10,051 nucleotides of DNA. Origin: Opitutaceae bacterium (GTDB taxonomy: Bacteria > Verrucomicrobiota > Verrucomicrobiia > Opitutales > Opitutaceae). The first letter of the stretch is position 1, and each line of letters starts with the position of its first letter. This document shows positions 1 to 6,447 of this stretch, piece by piece. Position numbers and translations under genes: made by a program. The notes beneath the pieces are model-generated. The model did not search any database, was not told the origin of the DNA, and saw nothing but the letters and a program-made list of their open reading frames with translations. The stretch is from contig JAITDF010000591.1 in the NCBI GenBank assembly GCA_031282705.1, forward strand, positions 1-10,051, written 5' to 3'.

Positions 1-80
1 GGGCCCCCCCGGTGGGGGTTGGGGGCCTTGGGGGCCCCCGACATTTTTTGGGGGGGGTGGCCCCGCTAAACCGGGGGGGG
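1..80. other. G/C homopolymer-rich low-complexity edge
   Basis: The first 80 bases are dominated by runs of G and C (for example eight G at 73-80, and long G runs around 50-57) and resemble no known gene or repeat. This composition is unlike the rest of the window. It is best read as the low-quality end of a contig or read, so any reading frame through it should be distrusted. A genuine structured repeat is possible but cannot be shown here. Confidence 0.6.
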
Positions 81-267
81 TACACCGGGCCAACGAAATC
101 CCGCGCTGCCGCACCTTCGCAATACCCTGAATTCCTTTGGCTGCGTCCCAGCAGTTTTTAGGCAGGTGTGGTTCCGGGCGAAGCGACAGTCCGCCAACCT
201 GCGTCACGACCGGGCCGCGTAACATCAGGAGGATAAAATTCGAAGCCTGAACATGAAGATTGTTCAT
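1..267 (-). CDS. Possible divergent hypothetical gene, 3' end missing
   Basis: On the minus strand an ATG at 267-265 opens a frame with no stop down to position 1 (89 codons). The first 59 codons (267 to about 91) have ordinary composition; the rest crosses the homopolymer edge and is unreliable. The start is MNNLHVQASNFILLMLRG, with a conspicuous LPKNCWDAAKGIQGIAK further in. I do not recognise a family. In its favour, the minus strand just upstream (about 268-285) reads GAGAAAGG and then four bases before the ATG, a good Shine-Dalgarno sequence, and the gene would be divergent from the catabolic cluster. Against it, none of the confident genes here uses such a site, and the start codon lies inside a perfect inverted repeat. 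It could be chance. If real, it might encode a small protein or the start of a regulator, but nothing shows a function. Confidence 0.25.
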   Translation of the reverse strand, partial: MNNLHVQASNFILLMLRGPVVTQVGGLSLRPEPHLPKNCWDAAKGIQGIAKVRQRGISLARCTPPGLAGPPPPKNVGGPQGPQPPPGGP

Positions 268-270
268 GTT
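250..270. promoter_or_regulatory. Perfect 8-bp inverted repeat, candidate operator
   Basis: Arms AACATGAA (250-257) and TTCATGTT (263-270) are exact reverse complements separated by five bases. The repeat lies about 210 bases upstream of the transporter start and covers the start codon of the possible minus-strand gene. No T-tract follows, so it is not a convincing terminator. Its size suits a dimeric repressor or activator site, but no binding protein can be assigned. Confidence 0.35.
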
Positions 271-434
271 ACCTTTCTCCCCCTCTTGCTACGTTTTTCG
301 CGACCGCACCTCCAGCCGCTTTTGTTGCAATTGAGAGCCAACCATCAGATCACCTTCATGCATAGACGTCTCCCTGTCCTCTACCATGCGCAGGCAAACT
401 TGGGTTAATCGCCTATCCATCCTCTTTGATTCAA

Positions 435-451
435 GGGGGGGGCTCCTCCCC
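435..451 (+). promoter_or_regulatory. G/C hairpin in the transporter leader
   Basis: Seven G (435-441) can pair with CCTCCCC (445-451), with one G-U wobble and a three-base loop. The hairpin ends 26 bases before the ATG at 478. The bases that follow are T-rich (GATTATTATTG at 451-461, then five T at 473-477), so it could be a terminator for upstream transcription or an attenuator-like leader structure. It also hides the only purine-rich, SD-like tract near the transporter start. The eight-G run may be partly a sequencing artefact. Confidence 0.35.
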
Positions 452-477
452 GATTATTATTGTCCGGCATTCTTTTT

Positions 478-1806
478 ATGTCATCTCCAATCACCACACC
501 TCCGATAAGCCCGGCATGTGATGCCCCGCACAAACGCGGCATGTATCGGTGGACGATTTGCGCATTACTCTTTCTTGCCCTCACAATCAACTACATTGAC
601 CGGCTGGTTTTTGGCATACTTTCACCTGAACTCCAAAAAACATTCAACTGGAGCAACGCGGATTATACACGCATTGTTTTCTGGTTTGAAGTGGCATATG
701 CGATTGGACTGGCGGGCTTTGGGCGCGTGCTTGACTGGGTCGGCACGCGAAGGGGGTTTGCAATTTCCATCACCGGCTGGAGTATTTCGGCCGTCCTGCA
801 TGCGTTTATGAGCACCATCGCGGGGTTCAGCCTCATGCGTTTTCTGCTCGGCCTGTCTGAAGCCGGGGTGTTTCCGGCGGCGGTAAAGACAGCCGCGGAA
901 TGGTTTCCGCGCAAGGAGCGCGCGCTGGTGGCGGGCATCATCAACGCGGGCAGCAATGTCGGCGCCGTCGTCGCGCCCCTGCTCGTGCCCTGGCTCTTTT
1001 TGACTTATGGCTGGCGATGGGCGTTTATCATAACAGGGGGAATCGGTTTTGCGTGGATTGCATTCTGGCTGTTGCTCTACCGGCCCCCGGCCTCGCATCC
1101 GCGGCTTTCCGCGGAGGAACTCGCCTATATACAAAGTGACCCGCCGGAACCCGTGCGGCGCAAAATCCCCTGGCTGACCCTGCTTGGATTGCGACAGACG
1201 TGGGCTTTCATCCTGGCGAAATTCCTCACCGATGCGGTCTGGCGGTGGTATCTCTATTTGCTGCCGTTGTTCTTTAATCAAAACTTCAAGCTTGATATAA
1301 AAAATTTCGGCCTGCCGTTCGTCATCATTTACGTGATGGCGGACGCGGGCAGCATCGGCGGTGGCTGGCTGTCGTCGTGGCTGCTTGGGCGGGGCTGGTC
1401 GGTAAACGCAGCGCGCAAAACCGCCATGCTGGCCTGCGCGCTTTGCGTCCTTCCGGTGATGTTCTCCGCGGTTGTGCCGAACATGTGGATGGCGGTCGTT
1501 TTCGTAGGGCTTGCGGCCTCGGCCCACCAAGGTTTTTCCTCCAACCTTTTCACGACCGTGTCGGACATGTTTCCCAAGGAGGCGGTCGGCTCGGTTGTCG
1601 GAATCGGCGGCACGGCCGGCGCGCTCGGCGCCATGCTGCTGCTGACCATCACCGCGAGGCTCTTCGCCGGTGCCGGCGGGCAGGCTGGAAACACAGGTGT
1701 ATATACAACACTCTTTGTCATCGCGGGCTTCGCCTACCTTGTCTCGCTTGCCGCCGTCCATTTGTTGTCGCCAAAACTCAAGCCGGTCGCGCCCGAGGAT
1801 GTCTGA
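478..1806 (+). CDS. MFS transporter, ACS family, hexuronate (ExuT-like) type
   Basis: A 442-residue inner-membrane permease of the major facilitator superfamily, probably a proton symporter for a hexuronate or related sugar acid. Visible features are a first membrane segment at about residues 24-37 ending in NYIDR (38-42), the hallmark of the anion:cation symporter family, and a motif-A loop GRVLDWVGTRRG between helices 2 and 3. Helix 4 carries RFLLGLSEAGVFPAAVK, and a central WRWAFIITGGIGF helix is followed by the LYRPPASHPRLS cytoplasmic loop usual in ExuT-like proteins. About twelve hydrophobic segments span the full length. The frame also allows a TTG start at 460, but the ATG at 478 is preferred; there is no Shine-Dalgarno sequence at either. 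It is first in a same-strand cluster that includes KDG kinase and KDPG aldolase, which supports a uronate-type substrate. The exact substrate, and whether it is a monomer or disaccharide, is not known. Confidence 0.9.
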   Translation: MSSPITTPPISPACDAPHKRGMYRWTICALLFLALTINYIDRLVFGILSPELQKTFNWSNADYTRIVFWFEVAYAIGLAGFGRVLDWVGTRRGFAISITGWSISAVLHAFMSTIAGFSLMRFLLGLSEAGVFPAAVKTAAEWFPRKERALVAGIINAGSNVGAVVAPLLVPWLFLTYGWRWAFIITGGIGFAWIAFWLLLYRPPASHPRLSAEELAYIQSDPPEPVRRKIPWLTLLGLRQTWAFILAKFLTDAVWRWYLYLLPLFFNQNFKLDIKNFGLPFVIIYVMADAGSIGGGWLSSWLLGRGWSVNAARKTAMLACALCVLPVMFSAVVPNMWMAVVFVGLAASAHQGFSSNLFTTVSDMFPKEAVGSVVGIGGTAGALGAMLLLTITARLFAGAGGQAGNTGVYTTLFVIAGFAYLVSLAAVHLLSPKLKPVAPEDV

Positions 1807-1830
1807 TTCCGCGCGCCCCGGCATTTAACC

Positions 1831-3417
1831 ATGAAGCCAAAGTTTAATATTTTATTCAGCAACGACACCGTGAATACGGTGAGCTGCACCAGCCCCTGCC
1901 ATGCCAAGGGGGAGCCGTTTTCCCAACGCATCCTTGAGGCGTCCGTGGACGAAACCGCCGGCACCGGCATTGATGCGCACATGTTGCAGCCCGGCGTGGC
2001 CGTGGCGCCCTGGTGGAAAAGCAAACAATACCCCTATGAGGAGCACATCCGCTGGTATGAGAAAACCTACGGGGTGAGCGTGCGCGACAATCCCTACGCC
2101 CGTTACATGCTGGACGGCGGCGACATGGTGGAGGTGTTTGTCGCGCGATGCCGGGCGAGGGGGCTGGCCCCCTTCGTCTCGTTGCGGTTGAACGACAGCC
2201 ACGGAAAGGAGTTTGTGGACACCCCCGGCGGTGGAGACATTACCGAGATTCCCGGCTATTCGCTCCACTGCGTGAACCGATTTTACAAGGAGAACCCCCA
2301 ATTCCGCATCGACCCCGATCCCGCCCATGTTGACAAGAAGCACTGGAACACGCGCGTCCTTGACTGGAAAAACAAGGAGGTGACCGACTGGATGTTTGGT
2401 TATATAAAAGAAATATGCGAGGGATATGACATCGACGGGCTGGAACTGGATTTCATGCGGCACTATAATTATTTCCGCGCGGACGAGACCACGTTTGGGC
2501 AACGCTCCGCCATCATGACCGGCTTTGCGGCCCGCGTGCGCGCCTTGCTCGACCGCACCGCGAAGCCCGGACGCCACCGCTGGCTTGGCGTGCGCATTCC
2601 TTGTTTTGCCGCCGCCCTCGACCCGCTTGGCCTTGACCTTCCGTCCATGGCAAAAGCCGGCGTGGAGATATTGAATCTTTCCCCGTCCTACCACACGGCG
2701 CAGCAAGTGGACATGGCGGAAATACGCCGCCGCGCCCCGGACGCGGCAATTTACCTGGAGCTGACCCACTCCGCCGCAAACGTCGGGAAAGTGCCGGGCG
2801 CCTATGACACGGCGCTTTTTCTGCGGACGACCGACGAACAATTTTATACGGCGGCGCACCTGGCCTACGCGCGCGGGGCTGACGGAGTTTCAACCTTCAA
2901 TTTTGCCTATTTTCGCGAGTTTGGCGCGCCCGGACGCGGACCGTTCAACGAACCTCCGTTTCATATTTTCACGCGCATTCGCGATCGCAAATGGCTCGCC
3001 GCGCGGCCCCAGCATTGGTTCCTCTCCGCCGGTGCTTCCTGGGCCGATCACCTCGGTCATCCCCGGACGCTGCCCAAAAAAATGAAGCCGGGCGGCAAGG
3101 CGGCCTTTACACTCGACCTCGCCCCTCCCGACGGCGGGTGGAAAAAAGGCGGGCGCCTGCGGGTGCGCGCCCGTGATGACCTGGGCAGCGGAAGATGGGG
3201 CGCCAAACTGAATGGTGAAACGCTGGGCGCGACGCCTGACCGTTCCGCCCCTTACAAGACACGCTACGACGCCGCCCACCTGCCGGCGGACGAAAAAATG
3301 CGCGCATGGCTGGTGCCGCCGACGCTTTTGCTGGACGGTCCGAACACCCTTGATATTGTTTATGAAAACGGGCGAGGCGAAGCGGTGCTTATATATATTG
3401 ACCTCGGCGTATCGTGA
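1831..3417 (+). CDS. TIM-barrel glycoside-hydrolase-like protein (GHL-type), cytoplasmic
   Basis: A 528-residue protein starting 24 bases after the transporter stop. Residues from about 1 to 390 look like a (beta/alpha)8 hydrolase fold. Early strands carry DETAGTGIDAHMLQPG and APFVSLRLND. At residues 202-211 is DGLELDFMRH, the D-x-x-E-x-D strand-end motif common in glycosyl-hydrolase-like (GHL10/DUF-type) barrels; E205 and D207 are candidate active-site acids. Later strands carry VEILNLSPSYH and IYLELTHS. From about residue 420 a beta-rich C-terminal module (KAAFTLDLAPP to LIYIDLG) resembles an accessory carbohydrate-binding sandwich. There is no signal peptide, so it probably acts in the cytoplasm on a sugar brought in by the adjacent permease. 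I cannot assign a CAZy family or substrate; a non-hydrolytic role is possible. The start lacks a Shine-Dalgarno sequence but has an A-rich context. Confidence 0.72.
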   Translation: MKPKFNILFSNDTVNTVSCTSPCHAKGEPFSQRILEASVDETAGTGIDAHMLQPGVAVAPWWKSKQYPYEEHIRWYEKTYGVSVRDNPYARYMLDGGDMVEVFVARCRARGLAPFVSLRLNDSHGKEFVDTPGGGDITEIPGYSLHCVNRFYKENPQFRIDPDPAHVDKKHWNTRVLDWKNKEVTDWMFGYIKEICEGYDIDGLELDFMRHYNYFRADETTFGQRSAIMTGFAARVRALLDRTAKPGRHRWLGVRIPCFAAALDPLGLDLPSMAKAGVEILNLSPSYHTAQQVDMAEIRRRAPDAAIYLELTHSAANVGKVPGAYDTALFLRTTDEQFYTAAHLAYARGADGVSTFNFAYFREFGAPGRGPFNEPPFHIFTRIRDRKWLAARPQHWFLSAGASWADHLGHPRTLPKKMKPGGKAAFTLDLAPPDGGWKKGGRLRVRARDDLGSGRWGAKLNGETLGATPDRSAPYKTRYDAAHLPADEKMRAWLVPPTLLLDGPNTLDIVYENGRGEAVLIYIDLGVS

Positions 3418-3446
3418 ACAACCGGACCCGAAAAATCTTTCCCACC

Positions 3447-4133
3447 ATGAAACTGAACAAACAAACAAACGCGGCTGAAATTGTCGAACGGACCGGGCTG
3501 GTCTGCATCATCCGCATGGACGATCTTGAGACGGTGCGCGCCATCGCAGGCGCCCTTTACAAGGGCGGCGTGCGCTGTTTTGAAATTCCGCTGACCGCCG
3601 GCAACGCGGCCGAAATCATCAAAGACTTGTCCAAACGGCTTCCCGGGAACGCCGTGATCGGCGCGGGCACGGTCCTGACGCCGGAGGATGCGGAGCGCAT
3701 TATTGACGCGGGGGCCTGTTTCATTGTCAGTCCGCACTTTGTCCCCGGCATTGCAACCGTGTGCAAGGCCCGCGGCGTTGCGCTCATACCGGGCGCGTTT
3801 TCCCCGCAGGAAGTCTTCACGGCATGGAAGGCCGGCGCGGACATCGTGAAGGTTTTTTCCATCCGTCCGCTCGGCGCGGCCTATCTGGGCGACCTCTCCG
3901 GGCCGTATCCGGGCATCAAGCTCATGCCCACGGGCGGGATAAGCATCCAGAACGCCACGGATTTCATCGAAGCCGGCGCGTGCGCCGTCACGATAGGGCG
4001 TGACATCCTCGGGAAAGGGCCTTGGGCTGGAAAGGCCCTTGATGACATCACCGCGAGGGCCCGCGATCTCGTCGCAAGGATATTGGAGAAAAAAACAAAA
4101 CAAAAACACGGCAGTCAACACAACCAGACATGA
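3447..4133 (+). CDS. eda: KDPG aldolase (2-keto-3-deoxy-6-phosphogluconate / 4-hydroxy-2-oxoglutarate aldolase)
   Basis: A 228-residue class I aldolase that cleaves 2-keto-3-deoxy-6-phosphogluconate to pyruvate and glyceraldehyde-3-phosphate. The Schiff-base lysine is K135 in DIVKVFS, and the catalytic glutamate is E46 in FEIPLTAGNA; both fall within a residue or two of their places in E. coli Eda. IGAGTVLTPEDA and the phosphate-binding LMPTGGIS loop are also clear. The arginine that follows the E-x-x-L motif in E. coli Eda is threonine here (T50), and the EIPL form recalls galactonate-type (DgoA) aldolases, so sugar stereospecificity is open. The frame extends upstream to a GTG at 3414 overlapping the previous stop, but the ATG at 3447 gives the normal family length. 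It overlaps the downstream kinase by four bases (ATGA), which indicates translational coupling. The last residues (KKTKQKHGSQHNQT) are a polar tail encoded by an A-rich tract. Confidence 0.93.
   Translation: MKLNKQTNAAEIVERTGLVCIIRMDDLETVRAIAGALYKGGVRCFEIPLTAGNAAEIIKDLSKRLPGNAVIGAGTVLTPEDAERIIDAGACFIVSPHFVPGIATVCKARGVALIPGAFSPQEVFTAWKAGADIVKVFSIRPLGAAYLGDLSGPYPGIKLMPTGGISIQNATDFIEAGACAVTIGRDILGKGPWAGKALDDITARARDLVARILEKKTKQKHGSQHNQT
4087..4129 (+). promoter_or_regulatory. A-rich translation-initiation leader of the kinase gene
   Basis: The last codons of the aldolase gene form an A-rich, G-poor tract (seven A at 4089-4095, then CAAAACAAAAACAC) that leads to the kinase ATG at 4130 inside an ATGA overlap. 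No Shine-Dalgarno motif is present. An unstructured A-rich leader is a known aid to SD-independent initiation, for example in Bacteroidota, so this tract may set kinase translation. This is inferred from composition only. Confidence 0.3.
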
Positions 4134-5155
4134 GCAAGACAGTGATATTATTCGGCGAGTTGATGATTCGCCTGAACACCGAGGGGTTCTCGCGTTTTGT
4201 TCAGGCTGATCGTTTCAATATATATTACACCGGCGCCGAGGCCAATGCCGGCGCCGCCCTGGCGGGGTGGGGATATGAGGCGCGGCTGGTCTCCCGTGTG
4301 CCGACCCATGACTTGGGGCAGGCCTGCGTGAATTACATGCGCCGCTACGGGCTTGACACCCGCTTTGTGCAGCGCGCGGGGGAGAAGCTCGGCATCCTCT
4401 ATGTCGAAAACGGGGCGAGCCAGCGGCAGTCCAAGGTCATCTACGACCGCGGCGGCTCGGCCTTCGCCACGTTTAGCGACGAGGCGCTGGACTGGAATGA
4501 TGTGTTTCGCGGCGCGCGCTGGCTGCATTTTTCCGGGACGGCCCCCGCCCTCGCCCCCCGGCTTGTGCCCGTGCTCAAGCGGGCCTGCGCGGCGGCCAAG
4601 TCGAACGGTGTCACCATTGGTTGCGACCTGAATTTTCGCAGGAAACTCTGGAGCCAGGAGGAAGCGGGCCGGGTGATGACCGAATTGATGGAGTTTATTG
4701 ACGTGCTGATTTGCAATGAGGAGGATGCCGGGATGGTGTTTGGCATAAAAGCACGGGGCGATAGCGTAACCAGCGGACATCTGGACAGGGACGGCTACGG
4801 GGACGTGGCGCGGCAGTTGCAGGAGCGGTTTGGCCTGTCGCATGTCGCCATCACCCTTCGCGAAAGTCTCTCGGCCACCATGAACAACTGGTCGGCCTTG
4901 CTTTATACAAAAACCGAATGTGTGTTCGGGAAAAAATACGCCATCCATATCGTGGATCGCGTGGGCGGCGGGGACTCCTTCGCGGCCGGCCTCATTTATG
5001 GCCTGTGCGAGGGCTGGGACACGGCTCGCGTGGTGGACTTCGCGGTTGCCGCCTCCTGCCTCAAGCACACCATCCCCGGGGATTTTAATCTGGTGACGCT
5101 TGATGAAGTCAAAACGCTCATGGCCGGGGACGGCTCGGGCCGCATCCAACGCTAA
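4130..5155 (+). CDS. kdgK: 2-keto-3-deoxygluconate kinase, PfkB family
   Basis: A 341-residue cytoplasmic ribokinase/PfkB-family sugar kinase, predicted to phosphorylate 2-keto-3-deoxygluconate to KDPG with ATP. The N-terminus FGELMIRLNTEGFSRFVQA, followed by YYTGAEANAGAALAGWGYEA (about residues 31-50), matches the substrate-binding start of KDG kinases. KVIYDRGGSAFA and CDLNFRRKLW are further family blocks. The ATP/anion-hole signature is DRVGGGDSFAAG with the catalytic base D282; the usual D-T-x-G-A-G-D is varied to D-R-V-G-G-G-D but keeps the essential glycines and aspartate. Length is slightly above the usual 310-330. The start overlaps the aldolase stop as ATGA, and the aldolase makes the next step of the same pathway, which strongly supports the substrate. 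Other 2-keto-3-deoxy sugar acids cannot be excluded. Confidence 0.9.
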   Translation: MSKTVILFGELMIRLNTEGFSRFVQADRFNIYYTGAEANAGAALAGWGYEARLVSRVPTHDLGQACVNYMRRYGLDTRFVQRAGEKLGILYVENGASQRQSKVIYDRGGSAFATFSDEALDWNDVFRGARWLHFSGTAPALAPRLVPVLKRACAAAKSNGVTIGCDLNFRRKLWSQEEAGRVMTELMEFIDVLICNEEDAGMVFGIKARGDSVTSGHLDRDGYGDVARQLQERFGLSHVAITLRESLSATMNNWSALLYTKTECVFGKKYAIHIVDRVGGGDSFAAGLIYGLCEGWDTARVVDFAVAASCLKHTIPGDFNLVTLDEVKTLMAGDGSGRIQR

Positions 5156-5167
5156 GCGAATGCCCCC

Positions 5168-6046
5168 ATGCCCGCCTCTGACAGAAAAAAGGCGCTCGAT
5201 GCGCTCACCTCGTGGATAAGGTCCCCGTCCACGCGGCCCGTGGTGCGCATTTTGGAAGGCAAGCGTCCGGAACGTTCTCAGCGCCTGTATTTTAAAGAGG
5301 TTCCACGGCTCGTCATCGCGCTTGAGGGCACGGGGTGTTATATCACCATTGAGCACGGCCGCGAAATGATGTTCGATCTGGCGCCGGGACAGGTGCTTTA
5401 TCTGGCCCCCTGCACGTGGAGCTGCGTGCTTCCGCAAATGCCCTATCGCTCGCTCGCGATCACCTTCCGCTCGGACTCGACCCGCGTGACCATCCACTCG
5501 CGCCAGGCGCTGCGCAAAAACGGCACCATCCCCTGGCGCTACCTGGCGGAGTGGCAGACATCGGCCTCGCTCGGCGCGCGCGGCGAGCACCTGCTGAGAC
5601 TGTTCGAGGACTCCACGCCGCCGCGGCTGGGCGAGCGCATGTATAATATGATTGCCGAGGTGCTCGTCTCCGAGGTTGCCGGCCTGATCGAGGATGCCCC
5701 GGAGCTGGGCCGCTCGCACGACACCATCCTCTGGCACTCGCTGTGCGACTATATTTCCGCGCACTGGTCCGACCCGTTGCTCAGCCGCGAGCAGGCCGCC
5801 GCCTTTTTCAACCGGCACCCCAACCACATCTCCCGGTTCTTCCACCAGCACACCCGGCAGAACTTCCGCGCCTACGTGAATGAAATCCGGCTGAAACGCA
5901 GCGTGCAATTCCTGGCGGACATGCGCTACAACGTGACGGACGCCGCCAACCTTTGCGGGTTCACCGATCTTCAATATTTCATACGCTGTTTTCGCAAACG
6001 CTTCGGGCTTACCCCCGGCGAATACCGCAAGCAACGCATACAGTAG
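5168..6046 (+). CDS. AraC-family transcriptional regulator
   Basis: A 292-residue DNA-binding regulator. The N-terminal part (about residues 20-130) looks like a cupin-type sugar-sensing domain, with GCYITIEHGREMMFDLAPGQ and VLYLAP around residues 55-85. The C-terminal 100 residues are the double helix-turn-helix: the first around 202-245 (LLSREQAAAFFNRHPNHISR), the second around 252-275 (YNVTDAANLCGFTDLQYFIR), ending in the family signature FRKRFGLTPGEYRKQR. It starts 12 bases after the kinase stop without a Shine-Dalgarno sequence, so it is probably co-transcribed with the genes it controls. The likely role is to activate this cluster in response to a uronate or keto-deoxy sugar; ligand and operators are unknown. 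The imperfect dyad at 6383-6408 and the inverted repeat at 250-270 are possible sites, but neither is shown to bind it. Confidence 0.92.
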   Translation: MPASDRKKALDALTSWIRSPSTRPVVRILEGKRPERSQRLYFKEVPRLVIALEGTGCYITIEHGREMMFDLAPGQVLYLAPCTWSCVLPQMPYRSLAITFRSDSTRVTIHSRQALRKNGTIPWRYLAEWQTSASLGARGEHLLRLFEDSTPPRLGERMYNMIAEVLVSEVAGLIEDAPELGRSHDTILWHSLCDYISAHWSDPLLSREQAAAFFNRHPNHISRFFHQHTRQNFRAYVNEIRLKRSVQFLADMRYNVTDAANLCGFTDLQYFIRCFRKRFGLTPGEYRKQRIQ

Positions 6047-6084
6047 CCCGCCCCGGGCGCCATTCATTAAAATCATTATATATT

Positions 6085-6300
6085 ATGAAATCCTCCAACC
6101 ATCCCTCCCTTCCCGGCAACCAAGGCCGCCGCTCCTTTATATTAAAATTACTGGCGGGTCTGGTTGTGGCCGGCCTTGCCGCCAAAGGTCTGCGCGCCCG
6201 GGCGCCGTCCACGCCCGATGCGCGGGACCATGCGGATGAATCCGATAACGTGGAAATCGACTGGCTGGATGATTTGTCCGATCCGGGCTGGCCCTGCTGA
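6085..6300 (+). CDS. Small hypothetical protein with Tat-type signal
   Basis: A 71-residue frame starting at ATG 6085, 38 bases after the regulator stop, ending in TGA. The N-terminus carries a twin-arginine motif, GRRSFILK at residues 14-21, then a hydrophobic stretch LLAGLVVAGLAAKG (22-35) and a possible cleavage site after ARA (38-40). The remaining 31 residues are strongly acidic (DHADESDNVEIDWLDDLSD) and end in WPC with a terminal cysteine. I recognise no family. It reads as a small exported or membrane-anchored protein, delivered folded by the Tat system or anchored by an uncleaved signal. The position between the regulator and the exported esterase suggests a role in the envelope step of the pathway, but nothing proves it. 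The bases just before the start are very A/T-rich (TATATAT at 6077-6083) with no Shine-Dalgarno sequence. It could be a non-functional frame, but the organised signal sequence argues for a gene. Confidence 0.55.
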   Translation: MKSSNHPSLPGNQGRRSFILKLLAGLVVAGLAAKGLRARAPSTPDARDHADESDNVEIDWLDDLSDPGWPC

Positions 6301-6309
6301 GGCATCGCT

Positions 6310-6340
6310 TTGCCGGCCGGGAGGGTGGAAACGTTATATT
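6310..6340 (+). promoter_or_regulatory. Candidate promoter for the esterase gene
   Basis: TTGCCG (6310-6315, four of six matches to the -35 consensus) and TATATT (6335-6340, five of six to the -10 consensus) lie 19 bases apart, 108 bases before the esterase ATG. The spacing is slightly long. The 147-base gap before the esterase, compared with gaps of 38 bases or less upstream, makes a separate promoter reasonable. The match is modest and may be chance in this locally A/T-rich stretch. Confidence 0.25.
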
Positions 6341-6382
6341 TTTCACCTTTTGATTATTTTATTCCCGTTTTCCATCCTGCTT

Positions 6383-6408
6383 TTTCGAGTTCCTCATGGG
6401 ACGCGAAA
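6383..6408. promoter_or_regulatory. Imperfect 11-bp dyad upstream of the esterase, candidate operator or hairpin
   Basis: Left arm TTTCGAGTTCC (6383-6393) and right arm GGGACGCGAAA (6398-6408) match as reverse complements at 9 of 11 positions around a 4-base centre. In RNA one mismatch becomes a G-U pair, leaving a single mismatch. It lies 40 bases upstream of the esterase start and 43 bases downstream of the candidate -10 box, so it would fall in the leader. No T-tract follows. It could be a regulator site or a leader hairpin. Confidence 0.35.
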
Positions 6409-6447
6409 CCAATCTTCCCTCCGGTCAACCCAATCAGCCCGAACCCG

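Noticed and set aside
253..408. 51-codon plus-strand frame starting MKIVHVTFLPLL
   Set aside because: Its ATG arises from the inverted repeat, the AGGAGG at 227-232 is about 20 bases away, and the translation has no recognisable feature.
622..1824. 400-codon minus-strand frame opposite the transporter
   Set aside because: Antisense shadow with Arg/Gly/Asp-rich composition and no domain; the transporter is unambiguous.
4089..4096. Seven-A run followed by C as a -1 frameshift site at the end of the aldolase gene
   Set aside because: In the reading frame (GAG AAA AAA ACA) it does not form the X-XXY-YYZ pattern, and the aldolase is already full length.
6046..6058. GCCCG/CGGGC hairpin at the end of the regulator gene as a terminator
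   Set aside because: Only five base pairs with a three-base loop, overlapping the stop codon, and no T-tract follows.
4148..6076. 642-codon minus-strand frame opposite the kinase and regulator genes
   Set aside because: It is antisense to two confident genes, crosses their boundary, and shows no recognisable domain. Long antisense frames are expected in GC-rich DNA with strong third-position bias.
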